Numbered from the stretch's first letter, positions 53,160 through 62,041 are shown. The stretch: DNA of 64,000 bases from Hyphomicrobiales bacterium (GCA_900470155.1 UBZT01000021.1:19767-83766), one strand, 5' to 3'. The notes: generated from the sequence alone by a model not told the origin. A program made the numbers and translations.

Positions 53160-54344
53160 ATGAGCGAAGGCAACGATCAGCTCGATGCGGAACAGCTCGG
53201 CGAACGGCTGCGCATTGCTCGAGAGGCCGCCGGGAAAACCCAAGCGGATGCAGCTTCGCTGATCGGCGTCGGCCGTACGACGCTAGTCGCAATGGAGAAG
53301 GGCGTCCGCCGTGTCAAGATCAGCGAACTTCAGCAGCTGGCGCAATTTTACCATACCAGCGCCAACGCGCTGCTTCGCAAAGAAGCTGTCCATATTGAGC
53401 TGACGCCAAAATTTCGAAGGCTCGCGGATCACGAAGAGGCATCCGTGTCTAAGGCAGCAGAGCTCATGTCCGAGCTTGTCCGCGCCGACGTGGAGCTCGA
53501 GGCGCTATTGGGGGTTCCACACGTTCGCAATCTGCCGCCCGAGCGTGCCATTCTCGCTGGAGATGTTCGCCAACAGGCTGAGCAGCATGCCTTGGAACTT
53601 CGCCATTGGCTCGGTCTCGGTCTAGCACCAGTTTCAGACATCGGCGCCCTGTTGGAGATGCAGATGGGCGTAAGGCTTTATGTCCGTCGCCTGCCTGCCA
53701 AGATTTCTGGTCTCTTTGCTTTCGACGATTCGGTCGGAGCCTGCATCCTGTTGAACTCAGGTCATCCGATCGACCGACGAACGCAAACGGCGGCCCACGA
53801 GCTAGGCCATCTGGTCGCAACGCGCAGCCAACCGGAGGTGAGCGAAATCGACGAGTTGGAAAGCTCTCGGGAAGAAAAGTATGCGAACGCATTTGCTCGA
53901 GGTTTTTTGACGCCAGCTCAGGCGGTCCGGCAGAAGTTCGAAGAAGTCACCGCAGGCGCTTCGAGCCTGACCCGCCGTCACGTCATAGTCCTTGCCCATT
54001 TTTTCCACGTTTCGCGCGAGGCACTGGTACGGCGGCTGGAAGAGCTGCAGCTTACCAAGCGTGGTACCTGGGACTGGTTCCAGGCAAACGGTCATATCAC
54101 TGATGAGCATGTCAGGCAGGTTTTCGGCGACGCTGTTCAGAGCGATCGAATGAAAGACGAGGCAGCGCTCCCGGTACCCCTCAAAACCGGACTGATGGCC
54201 CATCAAGCGGCAAAACGCGGTCTTTTGAGCGAAGGCCAGATCGCGAGAATGCTTCATCTGGATCGCGTGCTGGTCCGCGACCTCCTGACTGATATCGACG
54301 CCGAAGAAAGTGGGGCCAATGCGGCAACCTCTATTCTCCGGTAG
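53160..54344 (+). CDS. XRE-family regulator with ImmA/IrrE metallopeptidase domain
   Basis: About 394 residues. An N-terminal XRE helix-turn-helix (AREAAGKTQADAASLIGVGR, residues 21-40) is followed by a zinc-metallopeptidase domain with HELGH at 213-217 and the downstream acidic segment REEKYANAFARGFL. Such proteins are regulators cleaved or activated by stress, and often antitoxins. The start is taken at ATG 53160; ATG 53142 and ATG 53094 are in frame and overlap the QueC-like gene. The end overlaps the PIN gene by 26 bases. It may repress the operon through the palindromes at 51147-51190. Confidence 0.82.
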   Translation: MSEGNDQLDAEQLGERLRIAREAAGKTQADAASLIGVGRTTLVAMEKGVRRVKISELQQLAQFYHTSANALLRKEAVHIELTPKFRRLADHEEASVSKAAELMSELVRADVELEALLGVPHVRNLPPERAILAGDVRQQAEQHALELRHWLGLGLAPVSDIGALLEMQMGVRLYVRRLPAKISGLFAFDDSVGACILLNSGHPIDRRTQTAAHELGHLVATRSQPEVSEIDELESSREEKYANAFARGFLTPAQAVRQKFEEVTAGASSLTRRHVIVLAHFFHVSREALVRRLEELQLTKRGTWDWFQANGHITDEHVRQVFGDAVQSDRMKDEAALPVPLKTGLMAHQAAKRGLLSEGQIARMLHLDRVLVRDLLTDIDAEESGANAATSILR

Positions 54345-54942
54345 CGTTTCGCCCAACCTCGTCGTCGATACCAGCGTGATCATAAACCTGAATGCGACGG
54401 GGCACGGCGCGGAGGTCGTACGCGCGTTTGGAGTGACGCTTCGGGCGAGCACCATTGTCCGGGACGAGCTCGTCGCCGATCGTTTCAGTGCTAGAAACGA
54501 TGCTGAAATGGCAAAAACACTCGCCGATGACGGACTGCTCGAGTTTGTTGAGCTTGATGATGAGGGAGAGCGTCTGTTCGCAAGCCTCGTTAGCGGAAGT
54601 GCAGCAGAGACCTTGGATGACGGCGAAGCTGCAACGCTCGCGGCCGGAGCTGTCCTAGCGAATACCGTGGTGATCGACGAACGCAAAGCGCAGCGGATAG
54701 CTAGCGAACGGTTCACGACCATTCAGATCATCACGACGGCTGACATCCTGTGCTCCGAGCGTGTCGTCTTCGGCCTGGGAACTGCTGCGGTCGGAAATCT
54801 GATCTTCAATAGTTTGGTTGGCGCCAGAATGTTCGTTCCTGAGCGGCACCATGGCTGGGTCGCTGATGTCCTCGGCGAACGCATTACCAAATGTCATAGC
54901 CTCCCTGCCGCGTTACGGCAGATAGCCGGACAAACGGGCTGA
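54319..54942 (+). CDS. PIN-domain nuclease (VapC-like)
   Basis: A 207-residue protein with a PIN fold. The acidic active-site residues are Asp17 (VVDTSVIINL), Glu50 (IVRDELV), Asp101/Glu103 (LDDGEAATLAAG) and Asp120 (VIDERKAQRIA). PIN nucleases cut RNA, and many are toxins. Start ATG 54319 (or GTG 54310) lies within the end of the XRE/ImmA gene, so the two form a coupled pair like known ImmA-PIN toxin-antitoxin modules, here appended to a QueC-like operon. A hairpin follows. Confidence 0.78.
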   Translation: MRQPLFSGSVSPNLVVDTSVIINLNATGHGAEVVRAFGVTLRASTIVRDELVADRFSARNDAEMAKTLADDGLLEFVELDDEGERLFASLVSGSAAETLDDGEAATLAAGAVLANTVVIDERKAQRIASERFTTIQIITTADILCSERVVFGLGTAAVGNLIFNSLVGARMFVPERHHGWVADVLGERITKCHSLPAALRQIAGQTG

Positions 54943-54956
54943 GATGCTGACATCCT

Positions 54957-54989
54957 GCAGGCGGCATTCTTTCTGGCATGGGCGCCTGC
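54957..54989 (+). terminator. hairpin after the PIN gene
   Basis: GCAGGCG (54957-54963) pairs with CGCCTGC (54983-54989) across a 19-base loop, 14 bases after the operon's last stop. No U-run follows, so termination may be weak. Confidence 0.4.
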
Positions 54990-55011
54990 CATCATCACGG
55001 AGCCTTTGGCC

Positions 55012-55695
55012 ATGACCTGCTATTTTCAGGGGTGTATCGAAAAGGGAGTAACGAAGGAACATATTCCCCCGCGTTCGTTCTTCCCCGAAGGCGAGAGGCA
55101 TCAGCTTCTGACGGTTAAGGCTTGTAAAACTCATAACAACGATAAGTCGACGAATGACCTCTACGTTCTCGCCCAGATCTGTATGCATTCCTCGCCGCGC
55201 AATCGAGCGCGCGAGGTTTTTCAAGACCGCGTGGCGCCGCAGCTTTCGCACAATAACCATGCTTTGAGGCGCCTTTTATCAAAAGGCGCTGTTCAGGTCG
55301 CGGGTGGGGTTGCCTACCCGGTTGACGAGACTCGTTTCGACGAATTTTTCACCGCCCTGTCCTGTGGTCTCATCTACAAGTCGCAGAAAGCGCAATTGCC
55401 GCGGAACTACCGCATCAACCACATTTATCATCAGCTTCTCGACAACGGCAGCGCTGAATGGAAGCAGTTTGTGGCGGGGGTTGATGAGTTCTATGACGCC
55501 AAGCCCGCTAGGGTGCTGAATTTCGGCAGCCCGGACGCCCTAAACGAGCGGATATACACCGTTGAAATTCACGGTATCCCTGGGTTCGCGGGGAGTATTA
55601 CGATCGTGCATCGGTTCTTTGGTGTCTTCAAAGTGACATCGATGCTCACGCGACTCGTTGATGGCGCCGACCCGGATGGAGTTCCTCCGGCTTGA
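55012..55695 (+). CDS. HNH-like zinc-finger protein
   Basis: A 227-residue protein. The N-terminus has CYFQGC, then TKEHIPPRSFFP and VKACKTHNNDKSTNDLY, a treble-clef HNH pattern with two cysteines, a His in TKEHIPP and a distal CKTHN. The C-terminal 130 residues are unassigned. It could nick DNA, as many mobile-island HNH proteins do. Start ATG 55012 follows CGGAG. It stands alone after the PIN operon. Confidence 0.55.
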   Translation: MTCYFQGCIEKGVTKEHIPPRSFFPEGERHQLLTVKACKTHNNDKSTNDLYVLAQICMHSSPRNRAREVFQDRVAPQLSHNNHALRRLLSKGAVQVAGGVAYPVDETRFDEFFTALSCGLIYKSQKAQLPRNYRINHIYHQLLDNGSAEWKQFVAGVDEFYDAKPARVLNFGSPDALNERIYTVEIHGIPGFAGSITIVHRFFGVFKVTSMLTRLVDGADPDGVPPA

Positions 55696-55824
55696 ACTCC
55701 AATATTGTCGCTGGCTGGATCAAATCGGCTCGTTCTCCGCCTGTTTCCAGTCGGTCCTTTGCCATTTCCCGTTGATCCTTGCTGCGGAATTGCTAGTCTA
55801 GCGATTAGAGGGAAGGGGCCTTCC

Positions 55825-56544
55825 ATGAAAATTTTACTCGCGACATCCATCGCCGCATTGAGCCTATTGTTAAGCAGCGTTGGCGCTTCTGCGGCGCCGT
55901 TTTGCCAGGCCGTCAGCGATCGAAATTGCTTCACCGGCAAGTTCGGGTTGGTCGATGTTCCCGGCGATCCAGACCAAAAGCTGCTCGAGGCAGATTTTGG
56001 CTATATCGATGCCAAGGGCGTGGGGTGGCAGACCAACAAGGCAACCAAGACCGACGGGGCATCGATCCCGCCGCTGCTGCAACCTTTCGTGGGGTCTCCA
56101 TGGGAAGATCGCTACATCCGCGCGGCCGTGATCCACGACTGGTATTGTGATCGACATGTCCGAACCTGGAAAGAAACACATAGCGTTTTCTATGACGCGA
56201 TGCTCGCCAGCGGATTGCAAAAACCGAAAGCCAAGCTTCTGTTTTACGCAGTCTATGCGTTCGGCCCGCGCTGGGGCTATCTTATTCCTGGCCAATCCTG
56301 TGGGGCAGGAAAGAATTGCATTCAGATGACAGGAAAAGAAGCGGCCTTCGTTCAGCTGCCCGGCGAATTGGACGACCAGTCGGGAACTGGAGAATTACGA
56401 GCGATTGCCGCAGCAATTGCTCTCAAGGAGGATACCAAGGATGCGTTGACCCTTGATCAGCTCATGTCGATCGCAGACGAGGCCCATCCAAAGCAGTCGC
56501 TCAAGGATGAGAAGCCCACAGACGGCGGCGCGATAACGAAGTGA
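55825..56544 (+). CDS. exported DUF1353 protein
   Basis: A 239-residue protein with a clear signal peptide (LLATSIAALSLLLSSVGASA-AP). The DUF1353 core is present: KTDGASIPPLLQ, RYIRAAVIHDWYC and THSVFYDAMLASG. The role is not known; similar domains occur in phage and periplasmic proteins. The start ATG 55825 is behind GGGAAGGGG. The last 40 residues are hydrophilic. Confidence 0.75.
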   Translation: MKILLATSIAALSLLLSSVGASAAPFCQAVSDRNCFTGKFGLVDVPGDPDQKLLEADFGYIDAKGVGWQTNKATKTDGASIPPLLQPFVGSPWEDRYIRAAVIHDWYCDRHVRTWKETHSVFYDAMLASGLQKPKAKLLFYAVYAFGPRWGYLIPGQSCGAGKNCIQMTGKEAAFVQLPGELDDQSGTGELRAIAAAIALKEDTKDALTLDQLMSIADEAHPKQSLKDEKPTDGGAITK

Positions 56545-56575
56545 TTCACATAGCTGCCATACGGATGGGACGTAG

Positions 56576-57688
56576 ATGCTTGTCGAAGTGAATGAACGGC
56601 GGAAGGCGCCAATCGCTCTTAATGGGCTTTTTAACGTCGATCGAGCCTATACGATCTATTACGACGAAACAAACAACCATCGCCGGGTCCATGTTCGCGA
56701 AAGCGGGCTTAATATTCCCGAACCAACATGCTTCGTTATCGGCGGTATAGCCTATGTTGGGCCAGAGCGGATCTTCGATCTGAACCACCTGCGGAAAATC
56801 TTGCATGTCCAGGACACGTCACTGGAGATTAAGCTCAAGAACGTCGCGACCGGCGACTTTCTCAAGATACTCACCAGCCGGAAGTTGGAAACCTTCCTCC
56901 GTTGGCTCCTGGAGCAAGGTCTTTTTGTGCATTTCTCAGTCGTCGATCCCCTTTATTGGAGCGTCGTCGACATCATCGACTCGATATTGTCGAACGATGA
57001 GGCCGCTCATCTTATCCCTTACGAGCGGCACCTGAAGAACGATCTGTTCGCGATCCTCCGGCACGACATCAAGGGGTTGATCGATTTCTTTCAGCGTTAT
57101 GAATACCCAAATGTCGGGCAGGAGCGGAGGCGGGAATTCATAGAAGAGCTTTTGTACCTCGCAGAAGCACGCTCCGGTCTGCTCGATCATTTCAGCTACA
57201 TGATGTTGAAGGGTGTGTTGCAACTGGCTCGAAAAGTCGATTCACTCCCGTTTATCGAGGACGAGACACCGAACGTGCTGATCGACAGCTTCGGCGCCTT
57301 TTTTATCGAGCGCCTCTACATCCTCAAGAATGCTTCCCACATCCTCGATGTCGAAGAGCTCATCATCGATTATCTCAAGGACGTGCGCTTCGTCGATGGA
57401 GACAGGGATCTTAATCATTTCAGATTCGCAGACTCGCAGAGTGAACCCGGCATTCAAATTTCAGATGTCGTGGCTGGTTTCCTCGGGAAGTATTTCTCGT
57501 TCATCTGCGCAACTGACGATGACACACTCGGTGAAATCCGTCACTCGCTGGGACCGCAGCAGGAAACCAACCTCTCTCTTCTATATGGACTGCTTGAACG
57601 TTCAAACGACGAGAACCTGGTCTTCGCTCATGCGGTGATGAGCAACCGCGATCGGATGATGGCAGAGGCGTTTCGAGAGCCAGTATAG
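56576..57688 (+). CDS. DUF3800-family protein
   Basis: A 370-residue protein with an RNase H-like DUF3800 pattern: AYTIYYDETNNH near residue 30, VLIDSFGAF in the middle and the hallmark SEPGIQISDVVAGFLGKY near residue 300. Family members are frequent in defence islands and mobile elements and are suspected nucleases. The internal insert (residues 110-250) is longer than in minimal members. It converges on dinB. Confidence 0.65.
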   Translation: MLVEVNERRKAPIALNGLFNVDRAYTIYYDETNNHRRVHVRESGLNIPEPTCFVIGGIAYVGPERIFDLNHLRKILHVQDTSLEIKLKNVATGDFLKILTSRKLETFLRWLLEQGLFVHFSVVDPLYWSVVDIIDSILSNDEAAHLIPYERHLKNDLFAILRHDIKGLIDFFQRYEYPNVGQERRREFIEELLYLAEARSGLLDHFSYMMLKGVLQLARKVDSLPFIEDETPNVLIDSFGAFFIERLYILKNASHILDVEELIIDYLKDVRFVDGDRDLNHFRFADSQSEPGIQISDVVAGFLGKYFSFICATDDDTLGEIRHSLGPQQETNLSLLYGLLERSNDENLVFAHAVMSNRDRMMAEAFREPV

Positions 57689-57693
57689 ACTGA

Positions 57694-57710
57694 TCGGACG
57701 TGAAGTCCGA
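57694..57710. terminator. short hairpin between convergent DUF3800 and dinB genes
   Basis: TCGGAC (57694-57699) and GTCCGA (57705-57710) form a 6-base stem with a 5-base loop directly after the DUF3800 stop. It is short and lacks a U-run. Confidence 0.35.
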
Positions 57711-57725
57711 CGCAGACAATAGGTG

Positions 57726-58832
57726 CTAGAGGCTGAAGTTCAGTTGCGGTTGCTCGCTGCCGGGGCCATTAGGCTCCTCACTGGTCAATGATGAGAGTGT
57801 GACACCCAGCAGGCGAACCGATCTTTTGAATGGATAGACCGTTGACAGCAAGTCCGTCGCGACGCGAAGGACATCGAGACTGCCCCGAACAGGAACGACG
57901 CTCGTCTTGCTGCGCGTTGCCTGGGAGAAGTCTGAAAATTTGATCTTCACCGTGACGGTCTTTCCGGAAATGCCTTTCGCTTCGCAATAGCCCCACACGT
58001 TGTCCGCGAGTGGCTTTAGTTCTCCAGTTGCGATATCGAAGTCTTCGATATCCTCCACGAACGTGTCTTCAGCGCCGACGGATTTTCGCACACGATCCGG
58101 CCGAACCCGGCGATCATCGATTCCGCGGGCGATCCCATAAAAATACCCGCCCGATTTTCCGAAATGCTGCGTCAAAAACTGTACTGACTTAGTCTTCAAA
58201 TCCGCCCCGGTTTCGATTCCGAGCCGATGCATCTTCTCGGCAGTCGCCGGGCCAACGCCATGGAATTTCTTGACCGCAAGACCTTCGATAAAGGGAGGTC
58301 CGTTTTTCGGAGTGATGACAGCTTGACCGTTCGGCTTGTTCAGGTCGGATGCGATCTTCGCGAGAAATTTATTGTAGGAGATCCCAGCTGACGCGTTCAA
58401 ACCGGTGACCGCTTTGATCCTGGCGCGGATCTCCGATGCGATTTCCGTCGCTATCCGCATTTCCTTCAGATTGTCCGTCACGTCCAGGTAGGCTTCGTCG
58501 AGCGATAGTGGCTCGACCAAGGGCGTGTACTCAGTGAAAATTTCGCGGATTTGTCGTGAGACTTCCTGATAGACGTCGAAGCGAGGTTTCACGAAAATCA
58601 GACCAGGGCATTTGCGTGCGGCTGTTACCGATGGCATCGCTGATTGAACGCCGAACGCACGTGCTTCGTAGCTTGCCGTCGTCAGCACGCCTCGAGCACC
58701 GGAACCGCCGACTCCTATCGGTTTTCCGCGGAGCTCCGGATTGTCGCGCTGTTCGACCGAGGCGTAGAAGGCATCCATATCTATATGGATTATTTTTCTA
58801 ATGGATGTGGAGATTCCCATCTTCAATTCCAT
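57726..58832 (-). CDS. dinB: DNA polymerase IV (DinB, Y-family)
   Basis: A 368-residue translesion polymerase. Catalytic acidic motifs are IIHIDMDAFYASVEQ and LDEAYLDVTD, followed by the steric-gate region and finger GVQSAMPSVTAARKCP; AGISYNKFLAKIASDLNKP is the palm/thumb signature. It makes error-prone DNA past lesions. ATG 58832 is used; ATG 58820 is an alternative. A LexA box lies just upstream, so it is SOS-induced. Plasmid-borne dinB is common in rhizobia. Confidence 0.93.
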   Translation of the reverse strand: MELKMGISTSIRKIIHIDMDAFYASVEQRDNPELRGKPIGVGGSGARGVLTTASYEARAFGVQSAMPSVTAARKCPGLIFVKPRFDVYQEVSRQIREIFTEYTPLVEPLSLDEAYLDVTDNLKEMRIATEIASEIRARIKAVTGLNASAGISYNKFLAKIASDLNKPNGQAVITPKNGPPFIEGLAVKKFHGVGPATAEKMHRLGIETGADLKTKSVQFLTQHFGKSGGYFYGIARGIDDRRVRPDRVRKSVGAEDTFVEDIEDFDIATGELKPLADNVWGYCEAKGISGKTVTVKIKFSDFSQATRSKTSVVPVRGSLDVLRVATDLLSTVYPFKRSVRLLGVTLSSLTSEEPNGPGSEQPQLNFSL

Positions 58833-58850
58833 TTTTGCGATTTAATATCG

Positions 58851-58865
58851 GAACATATATAGAAC
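58851..58865. promoter_or_regulatory. LexA-binding SOS box for dinB
   Basis: GAACATATATAGAAC is an exact GAAC-N7-GAAC site, the alphaproteobacterial LexA motif (GTTC-N7-GTTC on the gene's strand). It lies 19 bases before the dinB start and probably overlaps the promoter. Confidence 0.85.
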
Positions 58866-59110
58866 ATACCTTAAATCTCAAAAATCGCAACCCCTTCGCA
58901 GCGCTGTCGCATTGGTAGGGTCTGAGTAGCTTGCAATTCAGAAAAGTTTGGTTATCTTTTGATGACGGAGCCGAACGCCAGGGCTGCAAGCGACCCAAAA
59001 GGCGGCACATACAAGATAAGATCCTGAACGGCAACCATTCAGCCGGCGCAGGGTGTTCATAAAGCGCTTGCGACCACCCCCTCACGACGCCGGTGTGAAA
59101 TGGATTTGTC

Positions 59111-59779
59111 ATGTCTATCCAAAAGGAATGCGCAGATGCTCTGCGCGAATACTACCGTGGTCTGACTGGGAGCAAACTTAGCTCTGGTCACGCCCATGAA
59201 CTTGTCGCGGCATATTTCGGGTATGGGACAGCTGCGGCGCTACAGGCAGATGCCGTGCTTCCTATCTCGTCGTTAGAAGTCGCGGAAATCTTGATCCCCG
59301 ATATCGCAGGCATGGATCGTCGGCGTCTGGAATTAAATGATGCCCCTGCCGATCTTCCAGATGGAAGAGCCCTGGCTGATGTTATCTCGGCCCACCTTGA
59401 AACGGCCGGCCATTTCACGGGAGGACAGATATGGGACGCCACATATTTGAGTGACGACATCAACGGCTACATCCAGAAGGACCCCTCGGTTATTGAAAAC
59501 GATCTCGCCGGCGAGATCGCGACGACCAATGCCTTCTTCGACGAGCTCTACATCGACGAAACCGACGTCGAATTCCATAACAACAGCTTGATCGTGACGC
59601 TTACAGGATCATTGAACGGTGAACACGACCAGGACCGAGCTTTCCATGGCGACAAGATCAAGTTCACGAGCATCATGACCATGCGCCGTGCCGCGGCGCG
59701 TATCGGTTACTTCGATCCTGAGTTCGAGACTGGAGGTAGTGTCGACGACTCGATGTATTACGGTCCCGATTTGTCCTGA
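59111..59779 (+). CDS. hypothetical protein
   Basis: A 222-residue acidic protein of unknown function. The segment GHAHELVAAYFGYGTAAALQ near residue 26 resembles the short helical motif at the start of several plasmid proteins, but I cannot name a family. There is no signal peptide. It is followed by a G/C-rich hairpin and then the ApeA-like HEPN gene. Confidence 0.55.
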   Translation: MSIQKECADALREYYRGLTGSKLSSGHAHELVAAYFGYGTAAALQADAVLPISSLEVAEILIPDIAGMDRRRLELNDAPADLPDGRALADVISAHLETAGHFTGGQIWDATYLSDDINGYIQKDPSVIENDLAGEIATTNAFFDELYIDETDVEFHNNSLIVTLTGSLNGEHDQDRAFHGDKIKFTSIMTMRRAAARIGYFDPEFETGGSVDDSMYYGPDLS

Positions 59780-59787
59780 CATGAACG

Positions 59788-59806
59788 GGGCCGCCGCGTG
59801 GCGGCC
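59788..59806 (+). terminator. G/C-rich hairpin terminator or attenuator
   Basis: GGCCGCC (59789-59795) and GGCGGCC (59800-59806) enclose GCGT, 10 bases after the preceding stop, followed by the AT-rich CTACTTTATTAATTTAAGG. It separates two unknown genes and may stop transcription of the first. Confidence 0.6.
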
Positions 59807-59837
59807 TCACCTACTTTATTAATTTAAGGAATAGCGA

Positions 59838-61304
59838 ATGGCGATGATTATGAAAGGTCATCAGATCGGGCACCTGAGGGCCGCACTGGCTAATTTGAAG
59901 ACCGTCAGCATTAAGGGGCAGCCGCCGCATGGGGTTGATAGCCTGTCCGAGATTATAGATCGGCATGGTCTTGTTGAGGCATCGATAAACGTCGTGAATT
60001 TAACCGCGACAGGTTTCATGTGTGACGGCGTGAGAGCGATAGCGGCGCTCGCGAGATCTTTCAGGCATCCGGAAAGCCAGCTCAGCCACCAGGCAAGCAA
60101 TCCGACGCTGAGCAAATTCATCGCCAGTGAAATCATTCGCCGCTGGCGCTCCAGGGATGTGAAGATGATCGAGACGTCCGAGTTACAGGAACTCGCGACA
60201 AGCGTTGAGGCGTGGTTTGCTCGATTGACTGAAGTGAAGCAGCATGTCGTGCCCTGCATTTTATTTTTGCATCAACTTCCGCCAATCAAGATCGGCCCCG
60301 TTCGTTTGTTCCATGCCTATGACTTTCCCACCGAGGAATTCGGTATTACTCGACAGGAATTCTGGCCGTCCCGTGGGGAGGGAGAAACGGTTGCCAATGC
60401 GGCGGCGAGCCCGGGTGGTTTTTATTTTGAACGGCTGCTTGGAATCGCTTTTCGTCGTGACGCGTCCTGGCTTGCAATTGTAGACGTTCCCGGTCGCGCT
60501 GACCTTGAATCGCAAAGGTCCGCGGACAGTGCTGTCGATATCGCTCTTGGAATGATTCAATTGATATGCCCAGGGAAAGATATGCACGGGATCGCTCGAA
60601 CGACGGGTCGATCGGCAGCCACCTATCGAGCGGACGTCTATCGCAGTCCGAACGGGATGAGCACTCCAATATCCAATCATACGCCGGCACTTGCCCGCTC
60701 GCCTGAAACGATAGAGCAACATTTTCAGGAAGCAGGACCTGCTCTGGAGCTTATGGGACGGCGGCTTGAGGGTTTTCTTGGCGCAACGAGTGAACTTCCC
60801 AACCTCGACGCTGCCTGGTGCAACGCAGTCTATTGGTACCATCAAGCGCTCGCCGAGGATCTCGATACGGTTGCTGCAGTTAAGCTCGAGACTGCAATCG
60901 AAGTGCTATTCAGCTCGGAGAACAGCAAAGGAAGTACCAGCAGGATGCTCCAAGGCATCGAGGGCATGTTGGGTTTGGAGAAGTATCACCAGATCGGGCC
61001 AGCGTCTACCGTAACGGTGAAAGACGTTGTGGCTGCCATCTCGACGGCAAGATCAAGGGTTTTGCATGGAACCTGGCCAACGCTTCACAATGACCTGCCG
61101 GGGTCTGCAAGTTCCTTTTCACTTAGCGTCGGTGATATCGAAGTGATCGCCCGTAGCCTTCTCATGCATTATCCGATCTATCTCGAAGCCTACCAGGCTA
61201 ATGGCATGGTCGACGACAAGGCAAAACCATTTCTGGATTGGATCGTCACTCAGAGGCGGGCAGCAGCTTCGCCTGCAACAGTGGCCACGACATCGAGCTG
61301 CTAG
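59838..61304 (+). CDS. ApeA-like HEPN protein
   Basis: A 488-residue protein. The C-terminal domain has WCNAVYWYHQALAED, VKLETAIEVLFSS and ISTARSRVLHGTWP, with the HEPN Arg405-x4-His410 motif, as in ApeA-type abortive-infection proteins. The N-terminal 300 residues are a separate, unassigned domain. Likely action is RNA cleavage on infection, inferred from the family. The start has AAGGA upstream. It is the second HEPN gene in this island. Confidence 0.6.
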   Translation: MAMIMKGHQIGHLRAALANLKTVSIKGQPPHGVDSLSEIIDRHGLVEASINVVNLTATGFMCDGVRAIAALARSFRHPESQLSHQASNPTLSKFIASEIIRRWRSRDVKMIETSELQELATSVEAWFARLTEVKQHVVPCILFLHQLPPIKIGPVRLFHAYDFPTEEFGITRQEFWPSRGEGETVANAAASPGGFYFERLLGIAFRRDASWLAIVDVPGRADLESQRSADSAVDIALGMIQLICPGKDMHGIARTTGRSAATYRADVYRSPNGMSTPISNHTPALARSPETIEQHFQEAGPALELMGRRLEGFLGATSELPNLDAAWCNAVYWYHQALAEDLDTVAAVKLETAIEVLFSSENSKGSTSRMLQGIEGMLGLEKYHQIGPASTVTVKDVVAAISTARSRVLHGTWPTLHNDLPGSASSFSLSVGDIEVIARSLLMHYPIYLEAYQANGMVDDKAKPFLDWIVTQRRAAASPATVATTSSC

Positions 61305-61313
61305 GCAATATTG

Positions 61314-61559
61314 CTAAAGTCTACCAGGGTCGATCGACGCCTCACCATCTTTTCGGACGATTGTGGAACCATAGGGCTCCCTCGACGAGATCACTAAAGA
61401 CTCTTCAGTTAGCGGTCGGGCGAGGTCCTTTGCCTCGTCCCACGGCGCCCGCATCCAGACGTCTATCTCTTCTGCCGTGAGCAGCAAGACCGGCATGGCC
61501 TTTTCATGGATCGGCTTCACCAGATCACTCGCGTAAGTGGTGAGAAAGCCAATTGTCAC
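61314..61559 (-). pseudogene. C-terminal fragment of an SRAP (YedK/HMCES) protein
   Basis: Eighty-one codons contain FLTTYASDLVKPIHEKAMPVLLLTAEEIDVW-like sequence (split: FLTTYASDLVKPIHEKAMPV and LLLTAEEIDVWMRAPWDEA), the tail of an SOS-response-associated peptidase including its conserved His. The catalytic Cys2 N-terminus is missing, so it cannot form abasic-site crosslinks. It is a remnant. Confidence 0.7.
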
Positions 61560-62041
61560 TCGCCCAGCAAAGGCTCTCCCGAAAATACGGGGACAACCTC
61601 AAAAATGGTCTCGTTCTCGTCCCGGAAGATTTCAAGCCGGTTTCTGTCATCGCTCATACACAGGGACAGTGGTCGATCACCCTGATCGCCGCCTCTTCGA
61701 CGCCGACAACGCGAACGTCGTCACGATGAGAGACCATCAGAAGAAGATCGCGCCAGAGCGTACCCTTGGCTGCGAAAGGCCTGACACCGCTCCACCTCGC
61801 GGACGACCAAAAATCCTTGATGCGATACCAGCTCGTGCTTGCCGGCGACGTCTTGGACATTCCCGGCATCACCCTCCTCAGAATGTTTTCGAAGATCCGC
61901 GACTTCGGAGAACCGCCCCGGCGGGTTATCGAGCACGACGGCGCGCTGAACGATCACTGGTAGTCTATTCTTGCCCGTTTCTTCCTTTGCCAGGATGCGT
62001 CTTCGCCGGTACCGTCAGGCTCACTAACAGAGGACGACACG
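61560..62041. other. intergenic region with decayed coding fragments
   Basis: No intact gene is evident in these 482 bases. A leftward 33-codon frame from 61657 (MSDDRNRLEIFRDENET...) and an overlapping leftward frame (61654-61872, ending VVGVEEAAIRVIDHCP, faintly like small DUF982 proteins) may be broken gene pieces beside the SRAP fragment. Confidence 0.4.

Noticed and set aside
51203..54942. Calling the operon a Qat system
   Set aside because: No QatA-type ATPase or TatD-like QatD is present, and the first protein is smaller than QatB; only the QueC-like member matches.
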